From the NCBI GenBank assembly GCA_035079385.1, contig JAVHKY010000016.1:5937501-6001500 (forward strand): a DNA stretch of 64,000 nt, in the 5' to 3' direction. The DNA comes from Aspidiotus rigidus. Its lineage: Eukaryota > Arthropoda > Insecta > Hemiptera > Diaspididae. The notes beneath the pieces are model-generated. The model worked only from the letters and a program-made list of their open reading frames with translations. It searched no databases and was not told the origin of the DNA. The stretch's first letter is position 1. Each line of letters begins with the position of its first letter. Position numbers and translations under genes: made by a program. Shown one piece after another: positions 49,139 to 64,000 of the stretch.

Positions 49139-51402
49139 TTACTTTATCAACGTCATTAAGGAAGGGCATCTGCATATCCACTTATGACCATACTTATTTT
49201 TCAATCTGACATGATTGACGGTTTCCGCGCCTTCTTTTCTATGTTTTTTCACGTATTCGTACAACTGAAACACAGTATTATTGTTATAAGTAATATGAAT
49301 ATTTCACTCTTTATTGTGCGAATATACCATTTGGAATTTATTTACCCGACGACCTAGACCTGCTGGAACGATCCAATCATCATCAGCATGAAGAATTAGC
49401 ACAGGCACGCGGCACTGAGATAAATATTCGTCGCTTTGAAAACTTATTCCGCTGTCGAGTAAAGGTTGCACAAATAAATAATCGAAGCCGATCATATGTT
49501 TCAACGGCTGAAAATACGTAATAACGGAAAGTCGCATCAAAATCAAACTGATATTCTGAATTTGAGATGACTGGAGGACAATTTCAAAATACTCCTATTT
49601 CTCTATCGAAATAAATTGCAAATTGAGTATTAAAAAACTTTCTTTTCCTTATGGGTCGTGGTTACGCAGTTTGTGAATAAGTAGTATTTTCAGGTTGTTT
49701 TCTTGGTAAGTTGCGAATTACATTCGTGTCTATTTGTATGTTGTTTTTTTAGCTCGCCTGAGAGGACGTATTAATATAATTTTAATGATTTACCATGCCT
49801 AGTGGATGATTCCTTATCTCATCTTTCAAATTATTGAATGGCGATTCTAATATCAATCCATCAACGGAAATTCCACTCTCTTCTAACGTTTTGACAGAAT
49901 GAGATCCAACACTGAAACAGAAAATGTGAGATTAGCTTCTGTATGTCCTGTTCGAAATAATAAAGCATAGATAGAAAAAAAAATTTCGAGTTATTCATAT
50001 TTAAGAACAAGAAAAATATGTGATAACGCGGATACACCTAGAAAAGAATGAGTATCTGAATTTGTCCTAGCCATAGCTAAATTCTGAAAAAATAATTTGC
50101 ACACCTATTTTAAAACTTTCAAGATTTACGAAAGGACATACTTTCGAAATACTTCACATCGAACACTTTTTAAAATCGTAGGTGAGCACATTAGAATTTT
50201 TTTACTTATCGTATATGGTATCATGGATTACTTAAATAAAAAATCATAAACTGAGTGCACCAAAAAGGAAAGGGTGGATTTCGAAAAACATTTCAAGAAC
50301 ATTGAAAGCCCTTTCGTAAATATTTCCGATTGGATCGTCTGAACGAAAAAGTGTTCTTTCTCACTAGGGAGACTGGAAAAATTCATGTATAGGTACGTAG
50401 TTGTTTTTCGGTGTGTATTGAGAATACTTCGATTTTTCAACACCAATTAGTACGAACCCTGTGCCGAGCGAATGGCCCCAAACAAAAACTTTCGATGATC
50501 CTTTACGTTGTACAACCCATTTGATAACTGTAATCGCGTCTTTTACGACACCTTCTTCATCTGGAGGCACAGGCGAAGAATCACCAAAACCTGTTCAAAT
50601 TAAACTTCGTACAATGTTAAATAGAGAATAGGAGACTTCTCGGGTAAGAAACGGTACGTACTTCGATAATCAAAGGAAACAACATGAAAATCATTTTCTT
50701 GCAGTATTTTGTACAATTCGATTCGATGAGCGCTTCCTCGATCACCTGAATTTCCATGGGCGTACACGATAATAGGTTTTCCATCGCTCAAACACTCATC
50801 AAAAGATTCTGGTGAGTTTCCTTCGCTTGAAATTGACGATTTTGGTAAAATCTGCCTGTGCGAAGAATTCAAGATGTTATTCGTTAATACAATTCTGAGA
50901 AGCGAGAAAGAATTGAGAAGTACAACTATGAAACAAAGTACAAAAAAGAAAATATTTCTATCAAGTCAACTTACCAAACACCAATCTTGACGTTTTCTTC
51001 CGATTCCAAGTAAAAATTTCGTACACCCTTCACGTTACATGTTTCTGGTTTCTTAAAATCGATTTGAAACGGCTTTGGCCAATGAACTATACAAAAACAA
51101 TTTTAACGGGATTCGTACTGAGGAATCGCTAGAATATTAATTCAAGTAAATAATAATTATACTCTTACTGTAATGAGCAAAAATTAAACTTCGACGCCAC
51201 CACGAAGAATATTTGTGCACGAGTAGGAAAAAGAATAGATGGCAACCTAATATTGTAGATCCCGTTTTTTTCGCCAACAAAGCGAGCCTATAATCAGGAA
51301 ACATACACAGGGAATTATTGCGATTAAGAAACTCTGAATCCATGAGTGTACTTACTTCGATCTTTCTTCATTTCTGTCAGTTTCTGGATTTACATCACTC
51401 AT
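49139..51402 (-). CDS. ABHD12-like serine hydrolase (lysophospholipase/monoacylglycerol lipase type)
   Basis: Exons: 51402-51356, 51287-51169, 51086-50975, 50855-50662, 50590-50428, 49911-49794, 49507-49346, 49264-49139; 1041 nt, 346 residues, all phases consistent. Residues about 25-50 contain a membrane anchor (CHLFFFLLVHKYS). Then come RNFYLESEENVKIGVW (typical ABHD12 lead-in), IIVYAHGNSGDRGSAHRIEL, FDYRSFGDS, and the nucleophile elbow WGHSLGTG (Ser198). ILESPFNNLKDEI follows, then ILHADDDWIVP (Asp295), and KYGHK (His332) completes the triad. ABHD12 enzymes hydrolyse lysophosphatidylserine and monoacylglycerols at ER membranes (family knowledge). Oddity: YRS-F-GDS where YRG-W-GDS is usual. 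The start was chosen because the first exon has a good donor (TCGAA|GTAAGT) and no upstream alternative was found. An intact, ordinary gene. Confidence 0.88.
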
Positions 51403-54400
51403 TTCGTAAAATGTTCTTTAACGATTCAAGAAGGACAAGACGATAAAATTAAATACAATAAACAATTTAATTGCTGGACAAGATTCCGTCTGTAGATCCA
51501 CGATGAAGTTTTCGAGGAGGATGGCAAAACAATAAAACACGTGGAGAATTATTTCAAGGATACTGAAGGGAAAATGATTCTAGATGATTTCATGGGAAAT
51601 CCCATATTGAGAAAAGTTTGCCGTCATCGTCGCCATGAAACATCAATATTAACTGTACTTTGTACGGTGACAGTCTTGACTCTAGAGTCTTGTACATCAC
51701 AACATTTTCTTTGTCATCAGCTGAGAATTATCAGTAATCAGTGTTGCCAGATTTAGTACCCGTCAGTGGTGAGTGGTTAATGAAAGTAATACTGCAAAAT
51801 TTTCTGATGCTCGATACAATAACTGGTAATAATAGTTCCATTTCCAACTTTTTCCGAGAGAATTTTAGAATGGCAAGCCAAGGAAAATTTTTCTCAGAAC
51901 AGCAAAGAGGTGGTGAACTGGCGCCATAAAATCAGTTTTTCAATCATATGGCTCGAAAGCACGTAGAGGTAGAAGGAAAATGTATCAGTTCAAATTAAAA
52001 TGAGCTCTTAAAATTCTACATAAAAAAGTATTCTTTCATCCTTTTCGTACGATGCACCATTACACCGCAATTAAACGTTCAAAATAACGTGTATTCCATA
52101 ATACATACGGTACTTATTTTTTCAAAATTATTTTATTTTCGGCTCTGCCCGCACATATTACAAAATTATACAAAAATTATAAGCTTTACGTTTCGGCTGA
52201 CCCGCAGCGCGTTTCCAACATTGACCTTACAGCGAACTCTCTGAAATGAAAATACATATGCTGCTCAAATGTATCCATAAGATCAATGTTAAGAAACACT
52301 ACCAGATTGATAACATGTAAGAGAATTGTGCAGTAATTATATGGAATAGGTGCTGGAAAAGCCCTTAGGAAATTATGATTTTATTTGAAGAACAAGAAGT
52401 GATATTAAAATTGAATAGATATCCTTTTCTCTTGATCTTGTCCAAGGATCTGCTTGAGTGCCAGCGGTTTTTATCAGAGGAAATCAAAGACGCTGTCGCC
52501 GATGACTCCTATAAAAACAATTGCCAATACTTTTTGAAAAAAAAAAAAATTCGTTATTGCTAACAAAGTTGATTAAATTGAAAATGAAAAAAAGAAAAGA
52601 ACGCTCCAATCGAACTGCATTATCAATTTATTCAATATTCACAAAAAATAACTTCTGTGACTCGTCGACCATATTCCAGTCATTTTACCATCGTCCTCTA
52701 ATTTCTTCAAAGAATAAAAAGAGAAATTTATCATCATAAATATTTATTTGATAAGGCGGCAGAGATGTGCAAAATAGAAAATGAAAATAGATTCCCCAAA
52801 ATTTCATTTACAGTAGGTAATATAGCCTTCCAAATAAAATAGTCAAAGAAGGTATTTAATTACATAAGTAAATATAAACAGTCAAAGTCAATATTTTCCG
52901 TGAATAGGTAGTTTTTTTTTTCATCTTTTTTTTTTAATTATTTGGAAATTCTGAGACTTTGAGTTTTTGTCTGAACAAAACACCAACTATCAGCTATCTG
53001 CAATCCGATCTAGTCCAATCAATCACAACGGTAATTCAGTCCTCATAGGTTATACTCGTGAAAACATTTTTGAGCTGTTTAGTTCTACTAGATAAATTGA
53101 CTATGCCTCACATTTTTGACATTTTTGTACTTACAATTATATTATATCAAGGCCGCCAGAGCCAAACCGAGCCCAGATGAGAAATGCGTTTTTTTTTTCT
53201 TTCTCATTAAAATTATAAGTGAAAACCTAGCCTAACCTGAAGCCTTCTGTCAACATTATTCTGTCTTTAAGTGCTGCGTCAGACCTGGCATTCAAATAAG
53301 CTGCTATATACTTTCATATAAGTGCGTGAACGCGAAGCTTAAGGCAATCGCCCGTGGTGTGACCCCATATACCTCGTCATTGGACATCAACTTACCTAGA
53401 TTCCTAATTTTTCTCAGTTCTTGGGTATATGTTTTCAAGTACTTCAGTAAGGTACTGGGGTGGGGCAAAACTTATTCAGGTTCTTCCGCCAAAATCCATC
53501 GTAGCTATGCAAAGAAAACGACCTTGGATTGGCTCACTAGTTGGGACGTCTAGAGCTGCATTCATATTAAACGCATCTGATATGAAATATAAAGAGAGAT
53601 TTTGGGAAAACGCACTTTCACTACGTCTTCGAATCCCAGATACGAGGCTGCGGTGATATGTAAAAGCTAGGCGTCCATCTTCCTCAATCTTATAAGATTC
53701 GAGTACTCTTTCAAAATATTTTGTCCTCTGATAATTTTCTGTCTCTCCTTGTTCTGTCGATGCGAGGAGTTGACCATAAATTTGAAACTATGTCTTCGAC
53801 TAGATCCTCCTTCACAGAGATATCAAAATAGCTGCGTTCGTTTCCTCGTCTCGTCGTCTGTTATCGCGTCTGAGCCGCGATGTAGGTAGTCCTAAAAATT
53901 CCCTAATAGGTACGCGAAAATTAATTTGAAAACGATGATATCAGTCGGAAGCTTCATGACTTGAGAAATTCAACGTACTTTTTTCTGTGATCTTTTTGTA
54001 CAGGTCGTCCATAGGTAGGTTTGTTCTAGCTGTCAAACCACTGGCAACATTCAATGTAAAAAAAAGAATAAGACTTGAATTGTACAAAAAAATTGGGCAT
54101 GAAACTCAATTTTTTGAAATTATTGGACAACTTCTAGACGTACTTCATCATATAAAAATCCTTTCTAAAGGAAATTGATCAGCTTTACAAATATTTGAAA
54201 CTGTGTGTAAAATATATTTACTTCATAAAACGCTACTAAGGTAAATTGAAAACTTCATATTTATTATATTTATTAATGCTGGTAAATAGCAAGACTACCA
54301 AATATTAACTTCAAGTATACCTAAAAAGCGTCTCTACCTGAACTTTGAAGTTCTAAAGCAGTCGTCATTCATTATAGTTAAAGTTAGGATTTCCATATGA

Positions 54401-54689
54401 TACAGCATGTTTTTTTTTTTTGGTGAGTGGTAAGCTAAATCTAATTAGAAAACTCAACGAGCCATGCGTGAAAGGAGGCCCCCAATGAAATTGGATGTTG
54501 TACGTTTGTGCACGTTTTGAACTTATGAACGGATTTGATACCTACCTCTAAAAGATTTCTTGACCGTATTTGTGGTCAATTTTCAACATTTTCAGTCGTA
54601 CATAAAACATAAAACAAAAAAATCATACAAAAAAAGACGATTAAATAATTCAGTACCTACAGTGAACGTTTTCGAATCAATAGTCTTCT
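51403..54689. other. Intergenic stretch, no supported gene
   Basis: Frames at 51541-51929, 52375-52739 and 53326-53656 (+) have no clear domain or splice context. The 53326-53656 frames (with AKLKAIARGVTPYTSSLD) may be an old LINE trace but fall short of a call. Confidence 0.35.
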
Positions 54690-55175
54690 TTTTTTCAGTT
54701 TTGCTTGGTCGTTCTTTGGTCAAATTTGGTTGTTTTTTTTTTCGCTTGTGGTAATTTTTGGTCATTGTATGGTCGATTTCAGCCGTTTGTGGTTCAGTTT
54801 GAAGATTCTTGGTAGTTTTTAGTTGTTGTTTCTCATTTTGGGTCAGTTATGATCAATTTTGGTCGTTTCCTGATGATTGTTTTTTGTTGTTTTAATAATT
54901 TTCTGATCGCATGTGTGGTCGTCTTTCATTCCATTCTGCTCGGTCTTCAACATTTTTGGATCATTTCGGTCAATTCAGGTTATTTACAGGTCGTTTTCTC
55001 TCGATTTTGGTATTTTTTTATCACTTTTGTCAATTTTTGCCCGATTTTGGCCGCTTATTGACGATTTTTGTCTCATGGTTTGGTCACTTTCTGACGTATT
55101 TATCATTTTGTGGTCAATTCTGAACGCGCACTTTTTGGTCGATTTTGGTAATTTATGTATCTTTTTTGGTCATAG
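54690..55175. repeat. Strand-asymmetric TTTTGGTC-rich low-complexity block
   Basis: For almost 500 bp the plus strand is rich in T and G with GGTC recurring about every 15-30 bases (TTTTGGTCGTTT, TTTGGTCAATTT and similar). It looks like a decayed short tandem repeat. The open frames across it (for example 54913-55218) are Phe/Leu/Ile-rich by-products of the composition. Confidence 0.65.
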
Positions 55176-55924
55176 TATACTGCATGTTTTTATATTAGGT
55201 ATTATTGTACTTTCTTGATTTTTGTTCTACGGTTTTATTGTAGGCCTATTTTTTAGTGTTTTTACTGCACGTTTGACCAATTTTTACCGCACTAAAAACC
55301 TAACTTTATTCATGGAGTTGTCACAATTGGGATGTTAACCTATGTTTGGTAGCGCTAGAATCGCCTTCCTCTCTCGCCGCACTCGCTTGAATTTCTGGGT
55401 GACGATTTTACGTTCAATGTATTTGGCCATAAGAAACGAGATTTTCAATTAGTCGTAGATGACTCAATACTTCACCATTAGAATTACTTCTTTCAGTTAT
55501 CGATTCTCTTGAAGTGTTTGAACGATTTATAGGATATAATGTTTTGATATTACGAATTGTAATAATTTAAATCGTATTTGAAAATTGCAAATTCCCCATC
55601 ATGAAGCATGGTACGTTAAAATTATCCCCCACATGTTCGAGCACGGCTACCAACTTACGCAACTTGGGTTAACATCCCAAAAATATCTAAATAGGTTCCT
55701 AACTTATAGTTTCGGTTACGAAAAAAAAAAAAAACTTTTGTACTAAATCATTCGTCGCGAACTTAATCGTTTTAAATAAAATAATATTGTTTGTTCTAGG
55801 CTAAGATTGAGAGCGAACGATCGGAGGCCTAACATAATGTTTACTGTCCTTCGTTTCATTTTTTTAATGTATCTAGCTTAGCAAACATGAAACGTGGTCT
55901 TTATTTATTTGGCTCTAATAAATT

Positions 55925-56045
55925 GTTCTTTATTTGTCTTCTTCTCATGACCGAGGAAGAATGAGAGTATCTTGATGAAATATTTATTCATATTAGAACT
56001 GCCTGCATAGGTAGTGAACAATGATCATTTTTCTCGTTTCGAGAC
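55925..56045. repeat. Left copy of a direct repeat flanking the P450 gene
   Basis: About 120 bp, including AAATTGTTCTTTATTTGTCTT, AGAGTATCTTGATGA, ACTGC.TGCA and AATGATCATTTTT, closely resembling 63735-63850. It ends about 1.3 kb upstream of the P450 start codon. Confidence 0.6.
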
Positions 56046-56339
56046 ACCACCTGACGAATCTATCATCAGTCACTGTTTTGGCCAAGTATCTAGAAATTCA
56101 GCCTGAACTCCTCCTTTTCCTGATATTATTCAAACAGTCAATGTTAACAGGCTATTGTCGCCTCCTCCTCGTCCCAGAATCATATGTTTACCCTAAGCCA
56201 ACTTTGTCTAATCTCAAGAACTTTAGAAGGACTTGAAAAGAAGGAGCTCTACGAGTAAAGATAAGCCAACTAATTTCAAGCTATGCTAAGCTCAACTAAA
56301 TTGATTTAGCTTTAGGTCAGCGTCTTTCTCACGAAATTT

Positions 56340-56610
56340 GTACCCGGTAAACAATTCGTCTTCCTTCTGAAGCCCTGAAAAAAATGGGAAAACTATCCCC
56401 TGATTCCCTACTTGAAGCCTCGTTGACCCCCTCGTTCCCATTTGTTCCCCAATTGAAGCCCTTTGGATTCCTAGGCTCAAAGGGCTTCAACAGGCACAAA
56501 CCTGAAACTTGTCGGATCTCCGGGCTTAATTTGGGAAAAACTGCCTAAGTATTTAATTCCCATTTGAAGCCCTCTTTCCCCTTTTGAATCCCTGGAGTCC
56601 ATCGCATTTG
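56340..56610. repeat. Degenerate repeat built on TTGAAGCCCT
   Basis: TGAAGCC(CT) recurs at least five times with interspersed TTCCC and ATTCCC motifs; one unit (AGGGCTTCAA near 56480) is inverted. A decayed tandem repeat; the minus-strand frame 56292-56480 crosses it and is not considered real. Confidence 0.5.
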
Positions 56611-57362
56611 AGGACTTTTTATGAACTCACCATAAGCTAGGCTGAGGGAACAGAAGACAGTGGTCTAGGGGCTGGAACATATCGATGATTTCTCTCAATA
56701 TAAACTACTGTGAATAATCAGATAATTGCTCAGGCTATGCTGAATCTCTCAGTACCCATAAAACTAGATTCAAGGCTAATAATCCTAAGAAATTCACTCG
56801 TGGTGGTCAAAAACAAAAAGATATACCCATATATTTTGATTTGTTTCCTACTCAGTGAAGAAATTGATGTAAGTTCTTTTCATTCACTCAAAGAGTTGAA
56901 ATTTTGAACTTCGGTTTTCTATGTTCAGCTTTATTCGTATAACATGAGCTTCTGCTGAGGAATGACTGTGACGGCAGTCGTTCAGTGATTATCGAGTTTA
57001 TTGGTTCTTACTTATTTTTTTCATAACCTATTTACTTGAAATGCGATGATAAAGTTCTATCTATCGTTTATCAACAATGTTTTTCAGAAAAATACCAGTC
57101 GAATGATCTCGACCTCGCTCGTCTCGATTAACGTCATAAGTAAGCGAAGCTCATCATGAAAGTTTTTTCTTTATGTGAGAATAATTCCGCGCTACTATTT
57201 GTACCGCATCGTTGAAAATTTTCTAGTTTATCGGTTATTCGGAAATTGCGTATTTAGGTATATTCGTACAAATTAAGTAGGTAGTCACATTTAATTTTGC
57301 TTGGAGACCTTGTACCTCACGCGCTTTAATAATCCAAAATTGTAAATTAGTTGTGTTTCGCC

Positions 57363-62765
<5,403 letters not shown>

Positions 62766-62831
62766 AATATTGACCTACCTTCTCAGATTTCAATATTTGG
62801 AACGTGATATCAATTATATCCAATATTTCTA

Positions 62832-62837
62832 AATAAA
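62832..62837 (+). terminator. Poly(A) signal for the P450 gene
   Basis: AATAAA in TTCTAAATAAAAATTC, 67 bp after the TAA stop. Good placement for a short 3' UTR. Confidence 0.6.
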
Positions 62838-64000
62838 AATTCTGAATAGAGAATTCATTTTCATCTTTGGATCACGGCTCTTTGAAATGACTGTGCAATA
62901 AAACTGGGAATTTTCAAGTCCATGGATGCTTTAAAATCGGCTGAGTCAACTCAGCAATGAAAATTTGAGTCAGTCTCAACTTATGAGTGCTTTGTAACTC
63001 TCGAGCTGTGGAAGGAGATGTTTAGGTCAGACAAAATGTCCTGACAGAGCTAAAGAAATGAAGATCATCTTTTATTTACTTTTTTTTTATATGCCCTACG
63101 TATTAAAAATGAGTTGATTTTCGTTCCTGAATTACGTTCAGGCCACGCTTACCTTATGACGTCATCATCGGATCGAAATCATATACTAGCTTGTGGGGTT
63201 ACAGAGGGCTCCTACTAGGCTAAGAACTAAAAAATCCCCACAGTAGCTCAAGGCTAACTTTACCGTACGTCAAACTGACTAGCTGCCAGTCTCTCTTTCC
63301 CTGTCTTCTGCGTCTGGAGAGGTACATTTAACGGAGAGGGGTGGAGGAGAACTCGCAGAACTCCAAATCAGGTAGAAAGTTGAAAAAATATTTATCAAGT
63401 CACTTTTTCTCTCTCAAATATCTGGGGTATCATCCTCGGGAGGCGGTGCGGGGGGACACGCACAATTTCAAATTAGGTAGGAAGTTCTATAATGTCATAA
63501 AATATGTAAGACCGTACCAATGATTTGCACAATGAACTTGTCTTGAATTTTATTTTTCATTTCTATTTGCATCAATAAAATTACAGCAGGTTATTAAAAT
63601 CCAACGTCACTAATTTATTAATTTCTTTTATTCTTCTTGGGTGTTATAGTGATACCTATAATGTTTCGGCAAATTGAAAATCGAATTTCCGACAGTTTCA
63701 GATTGCAGTTTAGGACTGATATTCGGGTAAATTGTTGTCTGTTTTTCTGCTCTTCATGACTGTGAGAGAACAAGAGTATCTTGATGACATTATTATTAAA
63801 ATTAAAACTGCATGCACAGTTAAAATGATCATTTTTTTTAGTTTCAATCTTGTACCGGTCAAAATCATACAAAAAGAGACAGACAAAATATTTTGAATGT
63901 GATCTTCTTATGGCATAATTTGAAGGTAGTCTGAAGGTCTTTACCGAACTTAATTTCTACCTACTGAATTTAATAAGATGCATTGTATTAGCAATGCGTT
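62838..64000. other. Right flank of the P450 gene, no gene
   Basis: No supported exon. It contains a CRE-like TGACGTCATCATC at 63157, an imperfect direct repeat around 63355-63385 and 63460-63490 (CAAAT.AGGTAG.AAGTT), and the right copy of the P450-flanking repeat. Confidence 0.4.
63735..63850. repeat. Right copy of the direct repeat flanking the P450 gene
   Basis: Resembles 55925-56045: AAATTGTTGTCTGTTTTTCTG, AAGAGTATCTTGATGA, AAACTGCATGCA, AATGATCATTTTT. Same orientation as the left copy, 7.8 kb away. Confidence 0.6.

Noticed and set aside
53326..53656. Overlapping plus-strand frames with AKLKAIARGVTPYTSSLD and VAMQRKRPWIGSL
   Set aside because: There is a faint resemblance to a LINE C-terminal region, but no diagnostic motif in order; left uncalled.
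54913..55218. 101-codon Phe/Ile-rich frame that looks membrane-like
   Set aside because: The composition is dictated by the T/G-rich repeat; several frames are open there at once.

Overview
The window looks like AT-rich, repeat-laden insect nuclear DNA. The evidence is spliced genes with GT-AG introns, a CYP6-like (CYP3-clan) cytochrome P450, TATA boxes followed by an arthropod-type TCAGT initiator, and remnants of Jockey/R1-like LINEs, a Penelope-like element, BEL/Pao-type and Ty3-type gag sequences, and many short hairpin (MITE-like) elements. The palindromes TAGGCCTA and TAGGTACCTA recur throughout. I cannot name the species; a hemipteran is only a guess.

Layout: 1-1016 (-) is the N-terminal part of an LTR-retrotransposon gag ORF that runs off the left edge. 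4347-4645 (+) is the last exon of a C2H2 zinc-finger gene. 5518-5710 (+) is a core promoter plus a signal-peptide first exon, and 9297-9624 (+) is a tiny secreted cysteine-rich peptide gene or its second exon. 9.6-23 kb is mostly transposon debris. 23470-35408 (-) is a ten-exon K+-dependent Na+/Ca2+ exchanger (NCKX/SLC24) gene with a 7.4 kb first intron full of repeats. 43426-47996 (+) is a divergently oriented NCKX paralogue with matching intron positions and phases. 49139-51402 (-) is an eight-exon ABHD12-like serine hydrolase. 57363-62765 (+) is a complete five-exon CYP6-like P450 of 507 residues.

The most interesting locus is the exchanger pair. The plus-strand copy keeps the usual ion-site residues. 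The minus-strand copy is fully open and spliceable, yet has alanine at both pseudo-symmetric ion-site positions (the Asn of SAVFN in the alpha-1 repeat and the Asp of SNxFD in the alpha-2 repeat) and one GC-AG intron. This suggests a diverged exchanger with altered cation dependence rather than a plain pseudogene.

The genes do not form an operon or pathway. The head-to-head exchangers probably arose by inverted local duplication. The P450 is bracketed by a diverged direct repeat, which hints at a tandem P450 array continuing to the right. Splice sites were read by eye from phase, consensus and family similarity; no alignment or search was run.
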